A stretch of 51,936 nt of DNA from an uncultured Bacteroidales bacterium (GTDB lineage Bacteria > Bacteroidota > Bacteroidia > Bacteroidales > Bacteroidaceae): positions 1 through 51,936 of the forward strand of contig CADBXL010000018.1 in NCBI GenBank assembly GCA_902798615.1. Direction: 5' to 3'. Under the pieces are notes generated by a model. It was not told the origin of the DNA. It was given only the letters and a program-made list of their open reading frames with translations, and did no database searches. Position numbers and translations under genes: made by a program. Positions 35,074 through 44,412 of this stretch are shown piece after piece; within the stretch, counting starts at the first letter, position 1; the number at the start of each line of letters is the position of its first letter.

Positions 35074-35145
35074 TCCGAACCAAACTCGATGAACCTCCCT
35101 TTTCTGTCTGCTCTTAGAACGGACCTTCATCGAGTTTGGTTCGGA
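35074..35145. repeat. 20-bp inverted repeat with the ACCAAACTCGATGA unit
   Basis: CCGAACCAAACTCGATGAA (35075-35093) is the exact complement of 35126-35144, with one more pair outside (35074/35145). The 32-bp loop holds AACGGACC. A short AACGGACTTGCAACGGAGG follows at 35151. It lies between the cmk stop and the HhH gene. Confidence 0.8.
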
Positions 35146-35198
35146 GGAGGAACGGACTTGCAACGGAGGTATTTGGGGTGTAGCAGGAAGGCTTTACG

Positions 35199-35888
35199 TT
35201 ATTGTAAAGCCTTCTCTACTTGTTGCATCAGCCATTCGTTCTGCTGTGGGATGGTCATATCGCTATTGTCGAGCAGTATGGCATCTTCTGCCTTACGAAG
35301 TGGTGATACCTCTCTGTGGGAGTCGATATAGTCGCGTTCCTCTACGTTCTTGAGGATTTCATCAAAGTCTGCAGGCATTCCTTTTTGCTGCAGTTCGTCA
35401 TAGCGTCTCTGTGCACGAACCTTAGCGCTTGCTGTTACGAAGATCTTGAGTTCTGCATCAGGGAAGACGGTTGTGCCGATGTCTCTTCCGTCCATGACAA
35501 TTCCCTTTTCTGCTCCCATCCTTCTCTGCTGGTCAACCATTGCCTCGCGTACAAATGGGATGGCTGCTATCTTTGATACGTGATTGCTGACTTCGATGGA
35601 GCGGATGATATTCTCCACGCATTCGTCGTTGAGACAGGCATCAGGCCGCCCTGTCTCCTTATTGATGCAGAAGGAGACCTTGATATTGCCCATCTGCTTC
35701 TGGAGTTCATCGGTAAGGACTTCGCCTTGGGAATCAAACAGGTTGTTGCGCATCGCATATAGTGTGACGGTACGGTACATAGCGCCTGTATCGACATAGA
35801 TATATCCTAATTTACGTGCGAGTTCCTTTGCCATTGTGCTCTTTCCGCAAGAAGAGTGGCCGTCGATTGCTATTGTTATTTTTTTCAT
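35199..35888 (-). CDS. cmk: Cytidylate kinase
   Basis: A 229-residue enzyme phosphorylating CMP/dCMP with ATP. The P-loop GHSSCGKST (10-18) and the start of the CMP-binding domain [15 protein letters not shown] are clear, with [14 protein letters not shown] further on and [10 protein letters not shown] in the lid region. Length is normal. Its ATG overlaps the ispH stop (ATGA), so the two are co-translated. Confidence 0.93.
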   Translation of the reverse strand: MKKITIAIDGHSSCGKSTMAKELARKLGYIYVDTGAMYRTVTLYAMRNNLFDSQGEVLTDELQKQMGNIKVSFCINKETGRPDACLNDECVENIIRSIEVSNHVSKIAAIPFVREAMVDQQRRMGAEKGIVMDGRDIGTTVFPDAELKIFVTASAKVRAQRRYDELQQKGMPADFDEILKNVEERDYIDSHREVSPLRKAEDAILLDNSDMTIPQQNEWLMQQVEKALQ

Positions 35889-36754
35889 TTCTTTTCTATG
35901 TTGTAGTTGTTCTTGATTCTGTCAGCAACTTGTTCCATGAGCCATTTCGGGGTGGATGTTGCTCCGCAGATACCGATGCTGTTTACATTGGTGATCCACT
36001 TCGGGTCTATCTCGTCAGGACCTTCAACGAGATAGGTGTGTGGGTTCTGCTCCTTGCAGGCATTGTATAGTACCTTGCCGTTACTGCTTTTCCTGCCAGA
36101 GACGAATAGTATCAGGTCGTGCTTGGTGGCGAATGAGCAGATGTTCGGCATTCTGTTGGCTACTTGTCGGCAAATAGTGTCAAACCATTGGAAGTTAGCA
36201 CCTTCTGCCATGTGAGCCTGGATATAGTCGATGATGGCATGAAATTCGTCAAGTGACTTTGTGGTCTGGGAATAGAGGTAGATGTCGTGCGTGAAATCAA
36301 GTCGTGTGACTTCGTCGGCATGCTCTATCACGATGGCACGTTGTCTTGTCTGACCAACGAGACCTAACACCTCCGCATGACCGTTCTTGCCGAAGATGAC
36401 AATCTGCGCATCGGGATTGGCGGTGAACTGTTTCTTGATTCGCTTCTGCAACTGTAATACCACAGGACAGGTAGCATCTATGATCTCGATGTTGTTCTGT
36501 TCTGCTATCTTATATGTCTCAGGTGGTTCGCCATGTGCCCTTAGAAGGACCTTGGCATTGTGGAGCTCTGCAAACTGCGTATGATCTATGGTGATAAGTC
36601 CCATCTCGCGAAGTCTTTCACACTCCATCCCGTTGTGCACGATATCTCCAAGGCAATAGAGTGTGGAGCCTTTTGCCAATTCCTCTTCTGCCTTGTTGAT
36701 TGCTGTTGTCACACCAAAACAGAATCCTGATGATGAGTCTATTTCTATTAGCAT
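35885..36754 (-). CDS. ispH: 4-hydroxy-3-methylbut-2-enyl diphosphate reductase
   Basis: A 289-residue Fe-S enzyme, the last step of the MEP isoprenoid pathway (HMBPP to IPP + DMAPP). The three cluster-binding cysteines C12 (SGFCFGV), C96 (IDATCPVV) and C195 ([10 protein letters not shown]) are present, as are [11 protein letters not shown]-like substrate motifs and [11 protein letters not shown]. It starts 28 nt after meaB and overlaps cmk by 4 nt. Confidence 0.94.
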   Translation of the reverse strand: MLIEIDSSSGFCFGVTTAINKAEEELAKGSTLYCLGDIVHNGMECERLREMGLITIDHTQFAELHNAKVLLRAHGEPPETYKIAEQNNIEIIDATCPVVLQLQKRIKKQFTANPDAQIVIFGKNGHAEVLGLVGQTRQRAIVIEHADEVTRLDFTHDIYLYSQTTKSLDEFHAIIDYIQAHMAEGANFQWFDTICRQVANRMPNICSFATKHDLILFVSGRKSSNGKVLYNACKEQNPHTYLVEGPDEIDPKWITNVNSIGICGATSTPKWLMEQVADRIKNNYNIEKK

Positions 36755-36782
36755 CGGTTTATTTACTATTTACAATTTCAAT

Positions 36783-37880
36783 TTACTTCAATTGTTTGTA
36801 AAAGTCATCCAGTAGGTTGTAGGCAGCTGTGAAGCTTGTCTTCTCGCCATTCTGCACGCTCATTTCCGCATCTTTCAGTCTTTGTGCGATGACAGGATCG
36901 TTGTAGAATCTGTTTCTGAGACTTGCGTCTATGGTTTCGTACATCCAGTATTTGTTCTGGCGATGACGGCGAGCTCCGAAATAACCATTCTTCTTCACGA
37001 AGTCCACGTATTCGAAGATCATATCCCAAACTTCCTTGACACCATATCCGTAGAAACCGGAATAGCAGAGAACCTTAGGCATCCAACCGCTTTCAGACAT
37101 AGGGAAGAAATGGAGCGCGTTGCGGAAATGGGTTGCTGCCATCTGGCATTTATCCACGTTGTCGCCATCGCATTTGTTCACGACAATACCATCGGCTATT
37201 TCCATGATGCCGCGCTTTATACCTTGAAGCTCATCGCCTGTGCCGGCAACCTGAATAAGCAAGAAGAAATCCACCATAGAGTGACATGCAGTCTCGCTTT
37301 GTCCTACACCTACTGTCTCAATGAAAATCTTGTCATAGCCTGCAGCCTCGCATAGTATTATTGTCTCGCGAGTTTTTCTTGCAACGCCTCCAAGTGAACC
37401 TGCGGATGGTGAAGGGCGTATGAATGTTTCTTTTCTTGTTGAAAGCTTCTCCATTCTTGTCTTGTCGCCAAGAATACTGCCTTTGCTCCTTTCAGAAGAA
37501 GGGTCGATGGCGAGAACAGCAAGTTTTCCTCCGTAGGTATCAAGCACATGAGTGCCGAAGACATCAATGGAAGTACTCTTACCTGCTCCAGGAACACCGC
37601 TTATGCCAATTCTTACAGACTTTCCGCTATAGGGAAGGCACTTCTCTATCACCTCCTGCGCTTTTGCCTGATGCTCAGGATTGACAGACTCAACAAGCGT
37701 GACTGCCTGAGATAGTATCGTCACATCACCACGTAATAGTCCTTCAACCATTTCATTCACGCTATACTCCCTATGACGATATCGTCCGCGTTTCAGATAT
37801 GGGTTAACGATAGAGGGCTGAGCCACACCGCTATTTACGGTTAGACCTACATATTCGCTGCTGTTTTCTGGGTGTTCCAT
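36783..37880 (-). CDS. meaB: Methylmalonyl-CoA mutase-associated GTPase MeaB
   Basis: A 365-residue GTPase that loads and protects the cobalamin cofactor of methylmalonyl-CoA mutase. The P-loop GVPGAGKS (95-102), IDPSSERSKGSILGDKTRM, ETVGVGQSE (G3) and VVNKCDGDN (G4) are seen, the known MeaB/ArgK signature set. The mutase itself is not in the window. It follows the DUF1573 gene by 83 nt, a gap that holds a bulged hairpin, and precedes ispH by 28 nt. Confidence 0.92.
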   Translation of the reverse strand: MEHPENSSEYVGLTVNSGVAQPSIVNPYLKRGRYRHREYSVNEMVEGLLRGDVTILSQAVTLVESVNPEHQAKAQEVIEKCLPYSGKSVRIGISGVPGAGKSTSIDVFGTHVLDTYGGKLAVLAIDPSSERSKGSILGDKTRMEKLSTRKETFIRPSPSAGSLGGVARKTRETIILCEAAGYDKIFIETVGVGQSETACHSMVDFFLLIQVAGTGDELQGIKRGIMEIADGIVVNKCDGDNVDKCQMAATHFRNALHFFPMSESGWMPKVLCYSGFYGYGVKEVWDMIFEYVDFVKKNGYFGARRHRQNKYWMYETIDASLRNRFYNDPVIAQRLKDAEMSVQNGEKTSFTAAYNLLDDFYKQLK

Positions 37881-37891
37881 ATTCTTTAATG

Positions 37892-37953
37892 ACGAATTAC
37901 TATTTACAAAACAAATTACAAAGTAACGAGGTCATTAGTAATTTGTAATTCGT
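37892..37953. repeat. Bulged inverted repeat between the DUF1573 gene and meaB
   Basis: ACGAATTAC (37892-37900) pairs with GTAATTCGT (37945-37953) and AAATTAC (37913-37919) with GTAATTT (37938-37944), leaving a 12-nt bulge on one side. The plan resembles the element at 8303-8360. Its position suggests a processing or attenuation point in the operon. Confidence 0.6.
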
Positions 37954-37963
37954 AATTATATTA

Positions 37964-39016
37964 CTACTTCTTAATCTCGATTATCACCTTCTGCTGTCGT
38001 GGGTCATTCGTAATCATAAGGATACGAGGGCGACTCTTTACTCTTGACAAGTCTTGCGCATAGCCGGTAATCTTCATCTTTGTACTCTCGCCAGCATTAA
38101 GTTTCTGCTTGGCAAGAGTGATTTCTATGCCAGGAGTAAACAACTGCATAGAGCGAATCTCAAGTGGAGACTTACCCTTGTTTGTTATCACAATCTCTGC
38201 TTTCTTCTTACCTCCTTTTATGTTGGACAGGTCAACGGTAGTTGAAGACAGTTGGATGCGAGGGCTACGATACAGGCTTACTTCATCAAGCTTTTGTTCT
38301 GGTGGAAGGAGAACTGCGGAAACCACAATCTCCTTGTCCTCGGAAACCTTGTCGCCCATTCCCTTTGAGAGATAGATGCTTGCCTGTGTCAGACCGAGCG
38401 ATTTCATCTTGCTTGAGTTTAGCATAAGATGAATGACACCGTCTTTCTTTGGTCCAATACGCTTTGGTGAAACTTCTGCACGGAGATAGCCGGGAAGGTG
38501 CATAAGCACAGGCTCGACGAACTGGTTGTTAGGATTGAAGATGTGAATATCCTGAACAGGTCGCTCCCCACGGTTTACGTCGTCAAACTCAATAATGTTC
38601 ACGTCAGTAAGCAGACCTCCGATAGAGTAGGGGTAGTTGCCTACAAAACTCTCGACCTTTGGTACGACGACACCCTTGACTGTTACGTATGTAGGTTCTT
38701 TCTGATCCTTGACATAGATGGCAACGTCGCGCTGGAAATGTCCAAGTTGCTTGGAATCATACGTAGCACTAACCTTGAAATCAGTACCAGCTGGTATTAC
38801 TCCTACAGGAAAGCCGACCTGAGTGCAGTTGCATCCAGAGTACATGCTTGAAATCTCGATAGGAGCATTTGATATGTTCTTTACATCGAATGTTGCGGTG
38901 ACGGGTTGCATGAACTGCACCTGTCCTAAGTCGATGATGTTATTTCTCACTTGCAATGTCTGTGCCGAGGCAAAGAGCGGAAATGCAAGTAGAAGTGATA
39001 GAGATAGTTTATTCAT
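37964..39016 (-). CDS. DUF1573 domain secreted protein
   Basis: A 350-residue exported protein (signal peptide about 1-18, ending FASAQ). A DUF1573 domain covers about 20-130 (DLGQVQFMQPVTATFDVKN, SGCNCTQVGFP). Two or three more immunoglobulin-like beta modules follow, the last with VITNKGKSPLEI. DUF1573 is an ASPM/SPD-2/hydin-related beta fold common in Bacteroidetes envelopes, with no assigned function. It starts 29 nt after the alpha-2-macroglobulin-like gene and is likely in its operon. Confidence 0.8.
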   Translation of the reverse strand: MNKLSLSLLLAFPLFASAQTLQVRNNIIDLGQVQFMQPVTATFDVKNISNAPIEISSMYSGCNCTQVGFPVGVIPAGTDFKVSATYDSKQLGHFQRDVAIYVKDQKEPTYVTVKGVVVPKVESFVGNYPYSIGGLLTDVNIIEFDDVNRGERPVQDIHIFNPNNQFVEPVLMHLPGYLRAEVSPKRIGPKKDGVIHLMLNSSKMKSLGLTQASIYLSKGMGDKVSEDKEIVVSAVLLPPEQKLDEVSLYRSPRIQLSSTTVDLSNIKGGKKKAEIVITNKGKSPLEIRSMQLFTPGIEITLAKQKLNAGESTKMKITGYAQDLSRVKSRPRILMITNDPRQQKVIIEIKK

Positions 39017-39045
39017 TTATTTCAATTCTTTCAATATTTTCAATT

Positions 39046-42000
39046 TTATTTTACCACATAGTTAGAACCTGGGGTTCTTCCTGAGAATACGGGAGAATAT
39101 GTACAGGTTGCTGTTGCTGTGCCAGAAGTGTAGTTACCGCTTCTTGCCACGAAGTATGATGTCTTGATGACGTGTGTGCCTTTTCTCAACATATTGTAGC
39201 AATATTCGGTCTTGGTGTCACGGATAATCTTGTATGTTCCGTGGCTGTAGCCAGACAGTTGCTCAACAGGTTCAAGACATGCCGGACGGTTATCGGTAAC
39301 GGTAACGAAGTCATAATCGCGGTCAGCCGTGATAGTGATTGTTACCTCAACCTTGTCGCCAATCTTTAGCTGCTTGTTCGGAGTCTCGACCTTTCTTGTA
39401 ATTGAAAGACCAGTTGAAGACTCCTTGCTTTCTGTGGCTGTCTGTTTGTATTCTATGAAAACGTTAGTCCAAGACTCACCATCTGTATGCTTGGTTACGG
39501 TAATGGTATTGTCCTTTGATGTGATGTCCTTTGAGGTCTTCACATAGCCAAGGGCTGAGGTGTATTCCTGAGCCGGCATTCTTGTCTTGCCCAATGCGAT
39601 ATCGGCAGGAACCCCTTTTCTAAGTGAAGAGGTAGTGCCTTGTGATGGACAGAGGAAGGCATAGATGGCATCTACAGCGTTGATAGGAGTATCCCAAGAC
39701 TGGGTTCTCTTGCTCTGCAATAGCCAGCGTTTCATGTCTGCTATTTCTTTTGCAGAATTCTTTCCATCTATCAGTTTCAAAGCCTCGATAACAGATACCT
39801 GTGTCGGAATCTTATAGTCGCACCAAGAGTAAAGCGCACGGTTAGAATCAAAGTATCTGCCAAGATCCTCGCGATATACAGTATGCTCCATAATACTCTT
39901 GATGAACTCAGAAGCCTTGTTCTTGTTTCCTGCAAAGGCAAGAACGATGGCAGCCTGTGCCTTTGTCCTCATATCGTCATAGCGTGTCTCTTCTGGAACA
40001 AGCTTTAGAAGATAGTCGGCATTGCTGTTGCTCTTGATATTCGTGCCAGATGCTTTGGCAATAGCCCTACAATAGAGATAGTCGAGGGCATAGTAAGGAA
40101 GGTACTTGAATTTGTCCTTCTTCATCTCTGCAACTTTCTTGGCTGTTTCCTTATCAAGGAAGTTGAAAGAACGCCTAATCAACTGCTCATTCTGTTTCTT
40201 GACCTTCTCATCGTTTATCATGAGATTAAGACGGAGAAGAGTCTTCAGAACCTGAACGGTCATATACGTACTGCCGTTCATGCCTTTCCACCAACTCCAA
40301 GAGCCATCGCTGTTCTGAAGATTTGAAAGACGGCTGAGAATATCGGTATTGCGATAGTCGATAGAGGTAGAGTCGAAGAGCTGGCTTAATTCCTCAGACT
40401 TCCATTCGTCTATGGTTTTCCTTATCTCCAGATTTGTACGTGCTATGCTTGCTGCTATGCTGTTTGCATAGTATGCAGAGGAAAGGCAGATAACGCACTC
40501 GTCATTGTATTTTGAGATATAAGGCAGAGCCTTTATCATAAGCCATTCAGGAGAGTCCGTATATTCTACTGTTAGATGCTTGTCATTAACAGACGGCATG
40601 ATTTTCTTCAGGTCGAATGTCTTTTCGCCTGCCTCTGTGAGGATGAACGTCTGGGTGTTCACCATCAATTCCTTCTGTGAAAGAATAGGCAGGTCTTTTT
40701 GCTCGCCGTCTGTGAAAGTTCCTTCCTCGCTCTTGCCTGAAACGGTGTAGCGCACGATTATAGACTTGTCTTCCTGATTCTTTGAATCGTATGGGAAAGA
40801 TACGGCCTCGCTCTCGCCAGCCTTGACTGTTATCTTCTTGCTTTGAGTGGCGAGAACCTTTTCTGTCTTTGCATCAAGAATAGTGAACTTCACAGTTGCC
40901 GTGATGTCCTTCTCTGTTATATTTGATACGGAAGCTGGTATGTTTGTCACGTCACCTTCACGCAGGAAACGAGGCAGACGAGGCTGAATCATGAGTTTCT
41001 TCTGAGCTATAACCATATCAGCCATAGTGCCGAACCTTACATCCTTATCATGAGCAAATGCCATGAACTTCCACGTCGTAACACTCTCAGGAAGAGTAAA
41101 CGACAATGTTGTAATTCCTTTATCGTCAGTTCTCAATTGTGGCATGAAGAAAGCTGTTTCATTGAGATTGGTGCGGAGAGGAATTTCTTCTGTGTTGGCA
41201 TTATCCTCAATAGACTCGGACATCATATCTGTCATTTCGTCATTTGCCATAATAGAGCTTTTCGCTTTGAGTATCATTCCTTCTTCTTCTGCCATAGGAG
41301 CAGTTCCCCTAATCCTTACGCTTCTATTGCTCGTTTTTGGGGTTGCGTATCCAGTAAATTGATATACTTGCATGTTAGAAGTATAATATGGCAAATCTTC
41401 TTTGAAAGAAGAGAACTTCAGAGGCTTTGATGTGTATGAGTTTATTGGTTTTGTGTAGTGGAAGTATATATTAGAATGTTCTCTGCCGAATTGCCAAATG
41501 AAAAAAGGAACTGACAGGAATCTGTTGTCTAAGAAAAACCATGAATGTGGCTTTATTGCATCAAGCGACATGTCGTAGAGCACAGCCATCACATTGGCAT
41601 TAGCGGGCTTTCCTTCATTGTCTGTTACGGAAAGTTTCCATTCTTCCTTCTGCCCTGGCTCGAGTTTGTTGCGGAAGGTTGTCCAGTTTATCTTTAGGTC
41701 CTTGTTTGGAAGGGTTCTTGTTATAGTATGGCAATGGGAATAGCATTCGCCATTACGCACCCATGCAATGGTGTAGCAGATTCCGTCGCCATATTCTTTC
41801 TTATATTCGAAATTACGGGTAACAACAGAAGAGTCAAGTTCCAGAGAACCAGATTCTATCATTTTGTTACCGCTGAAAAGAGCATAGACGGCATGAACAT
41901 CCTTGTCGCAAGTGCCAAACTGAATCGTTGCAGGAAAATTCTTTCCTGTAGCATAAAACCAGTCTTTTGTTTCTGTTGCAGGAACCTTATCCTCAAGACT

Positions 42001-44412
42001 GAATAGTACGAACTTTTTCTCTATTGTGTCAGTCCCGCATATCGCCCTTATGGAATGGGAACCAGAAGGGAGGTACATAGGAATCACATAGGACTTACCA
42101 CAGGCTGCTTTTTCGTGTTCCTTACCGTCAATTTCGATAGAAACCTCGCCTTCAATCTCTGTTCCGGCATTATTTCTGCGGGTGAAGACTACCTCAATTG
42201 GCTTGTCTGTTTTTACATATTTGTCTTCAATATTGCTTGTGAGGACTGTAGAGCGATTGCTCAAAGGCAGAGAAAGCTGTGCCTCATGCGATTCTCCTGC
42301 CAGATCTGTGACAACGGCTGTTGCCTTGATGCTATAGAACATAGGCAACCAGAATGACTTTTTCCCGTTATTCTTCTTTGGCAGAAGCATTGGCATCTTC
42401 ATACAGAAATTTCCTGATGCGTCTGTAACAACGGTATCTTCAAGCAATTCTGTATTGTCATATTCTGCTCTCCACCACCAGCAGTTGTTTCTTCTGATTG
42501 TGTATGCCACCTTGGCGTTGCTTACAGCTATGCCGCTATATGTCTTTGCCGAACCTGTCACGGTGAGGGTGTCGCCGTCCTTATAGGCGATTTCAGGCTT
42601 GTTGATAGTTACCTCGAAAGTAGGGCGGACATATTCCTCTACCGTGATACTTGCAGAGTATTGGTTGTCTGTTGTTATGCGGAATGTTCCGTTTTTTACA
42701 TTCTCAGGAATAACAAAGTCGGTAGTAGCCACGCCGAAAGAGTCTGTCTTGACCTTGGCATTGCCAATCTCCTTGCCGTTTGCGTCTTTAAGTGCTATGT
42801 TGATATTCCTGTCAGCAACTGTTTTGGTTGTCTCACGACCGATTTCGTCGTAGGCTACTAATGATACGTGTACGGTCTGCCCCGGACGATATAGTCTCCT
42901 ATCTGTGAATACGGATGTTTCTCTCCTTACCTCATTGTCTTTTTCATAGTTTGGGAAACTTGTGGAAAGGAACTGCGTCTGCATAGCCTGGTCTTTGTCG
43001 GTTGTGGCAAAGACATATCTTGGCTCATTGTCTATTGTGAACTCACAGATGTATTCTCCTTTTTCATCTGTGCTTACCACTCTTTTATTCTCGTATTCTT
43101 TTCTTCCTGTCAGATGCAGCTTTGCTCCGGCAACGGGTTTACCTGAAATTGCATCAACCACTACATATCTTTTCTGCGTCTTGGTTTGCTGAAGGGCTAT
43201 GACTTTCAAATCGCTGACAATAAGAATCTGGAACTCGTTTTTTGATGAGATGTTTGTACCATCGCAGGTTGCATCTATCAGATACGTGCCAAGTGGAAGT
43301 GTGCCAAGTGAAAGACTATCGTTGAAGAACTCGTATGCCTCATGCTTGTCAAACTTCTTAGTGCGGGTGATTGTTTTTGCCTTTTGCTGATGTTGCTTCA
43401 GTTTTGCAATATCATTTTTCTCCCTCGATTTCAGCTTGCTGATTTCTTCCGAGGTTAATCCTGTCAAAGGTGTGGCAGAAACTGTTATGCTTGATATATT
43501 GCGGATCTCTTCAAGATATATCTTTGCCTCCTGACTTGTATTGAGAATTCCGTCTCTATTATTGGTCAGGATATTTATATTTGGAGCGGTAAGTTCTGCT
43601 TTCTGTCTCTTCAGTTCATTTATCTCCTGCCATTTAGGCCAGCGCTTTGTTGCCTCGTCAATCCATTCTATTGTCTTTTTGATAGCTATACCATCAGAAT
43701 ATCGCATCAATTCTGTTTTCCTTACGGCAATTGCACCACACTCGTCAAGGTCATTATATAAAGCAATAAGAGAGTCTGCTTTCTGTATGTATTTATTGCG
43801 TTCAGTTCCGAAACTAAAGGTATGTGCTCCCAGCATGAGGGCAGCAGATATACATGCAGCCTTCCTGTTTCCCTTCTCCGAGTAATAACGCACCAGAGGC
43901 TCAAAGTTGTTAACCTTGTGAGCGATGAGGCTTATAAGGTCATGATAGAAGTGTTTGCTGTCAATTCCTTTCTCTACGAGTGGAATGTATTTCAGAGCTT
44001 CGTTTTCTTTAGTCAGTTCATTTACTATCTCTGGAGTAGTGTGATAGAGTAGGCTGTCAACAATGTTTTTGTTTCGACCATTTTTTACCACCTGATAGAT
44101 ACAGGCTGCTATCGGAGCTGTCTTTTCCAGTTCCTTATGCTTTGCCTCCATGCGTTTTTCCATAGGGGCAATAGAGTCGGGGGAAATCTCTTGAAGGATA
44201 TTCCTCTCTGTAAAGAGTGCAGCGAACAGATGACCATAATGCTTTTCTTTCTCAGCCTTTGCCTCTATCTTTTTTATTGCCGATAGAGCCGTCTTGGGCT
44301 GATCCTTTTCCTGAGCTTTCTCTACTTGCTTCCAGAGAGATGTATAGTCTCCCTGTGCTGACATTCCTAATGCCAGCACAGAGAGCAGCAATATGGTCAA
44401 TATTCTTTTCAT
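39046..44412 (-). CDS. Alpha-2-macroglobulin-like protein without the thioester
   Basis: A 1788-residue exported protein (signal peptide about 1-19, ending LGMSAQ). A helical N-terminal region is followed by MG2-type beta domains, including a carboxypeptidase-regulatory-like module (VVDAISGKPVAGAKLHLTG, about 415), a TonB-plug-free bait-like region, the conserved A2M segment (FFMPQLRTDDKGITTLSF, about 1087) and an alpha-helical TED-like domain. Where the thioester Cys-x-Glu-Gln is expected, the sequence is DECVICLSSAYYANS (about 1302): the Glu and Gln are gone. It therefore resembles thioester-lacking bacterial A2Ms that trap proteases without covalent bonding; an alternative role in envelope protection is possible. 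The start overlaps the mrp stop by one base. Confidence 0.85.
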   Translation of the reverse strand: MKRILTILLLSVLALGMSAQGDYTSLWKQVEKAQEKDQPKTALSAIKKIEAKAEKEKHYGHLFAALFTERNILQEISPDSIAPMEKRMEAKHKELEKTAPIAACIYQVVKNGRNKNIVDSLLYHTTPEIVNELTKENEALKYIPLVEKGIDSKHFYHDLISLIAHKVNNFEPLVRYYSEKGNRKAACISAALMLGAHTFSFGTERNKYIQKADSLIALYNDLDECGAIAVRKTELMRYSDGIAIKKTIEWIDEATKRWPKWQEINELKRQKAELTAPNINILTNNRDGILNTSQEAKIYLEEIRNISSITVSATPLTGLTSEEISKLKSREKNDIAKLKQHQQKAKTITRTKKFDKHEAYEFFNDSLSLGTLPLGTYLIDATCDGTNISSKNEFQILIVSDLKVIALQQTKTQKRYVVVDAISGKPVAGAKLHLTGRKEYENKRVVSTDEKGEYICEFTIDNEPRYVFATTDKDQAMQTQFLSTSFPNYEKDNEVRRETSVFTDRRLYRPGQTVHVSLVAYDEIGRETTKTVADRNINIALKDANGKEIGNAKVKTDSFGVATTDFVIPENVKNGTFRITTDNQYSASITVEEYVRPTFEVTINKPEIAYKDGDTLTVTGSAKTYSGIAVSNAKVAYTIRRNNCWWWRAEYDNTELLEDTVVTDASGNFCMKMPMLLPKKNNGKKSFWLPMFYSIKATAVVTDLAGESHEAQLSLPLSNRSTVLTSNIEDKYVKTDKPIEVVFTRRNNAGTEIEGEVSIEIDGKEHEKAACGKSYVIPMYLPSGSHSIRAICGTDTIEKKFVLFSLEDKVPATETKDWFYATGKNFPATIQFGTCDKDVHAVYALFSGNKMIESGSLELDSSVVTRNFEYKKEYGDGICYTIAWVRNGECYSHCHTITRTLPNKDLKINWTTFRNKLEPGQKEEWKLSVTDNEGKPANANVMAVLYDMSLDAIKPHSWFFLDNRFLSVPFFIWQFGREHSNIYFHYTKPINSYTSKPLKFSSFKEDLPYYTSNMQVYQFTGYATPKTSNRSVRIRGTAPMAEEEGMILKAKSSIMANDEMTDMMSESIEDNANTEEIPLRTNLNETAFFMPQLRTDDKGITTLSFTLPESVTTWKFMAFAHDKDVRFGTMADMVIAQKKLMIQPRLPRFLREGDVTNIPASVSNITEKDITATVKFTILDAKTEKVLATQSKKITVKAGESEAVSFPYDSKNQEDKSIIVRYTVSGKSEEGTFTDGEQKDLPILSQKELMVNTQTFILTEAGEKTFDLKKIMPSVNDKHLTVEYTDSPEWLMIKALPYISKYNDECVICLSSAYYANSIAASIARTNLEIRKTIDEWKSEELSQLFDSTSIDYRNTDILSRLSNLQNSDGSWSWWKGMNGSTYMTVQVLKTLLRLNLMINDEKVKKQNEQLIRRSFNFLDKETAKKVAEMKKDKFKYLPYYALDYLYCRAIAKASGTNIKSNSNADYLLKLVPEETRYDDMRTKAQAAIVLAFAGNKNKASEFIKSIMEHTVYREDLGRYFDSNRALYSWCDYKIPTQVSVIEALKLIDGKNSAKEIADMKRWLLQSKRTQSWDTPINAVDAIYAFLCPSQGTTSSLRKGVPADIALGKTRMPAQEYTSALGYVKTSKDITSKDNTITVTKHTDGESWTNVFIEYKQTATESKESSTGLSITRKVETPNKQLKIGDKVEVTITITADRDYDFVTVTDNRPACLEPVEQLSGYSHGTYKIIRDTKTEYCYNMLRKGTHVIKTSYFVARSGNYTSGTATATCTYSPVFSGRTPGSNYVVK

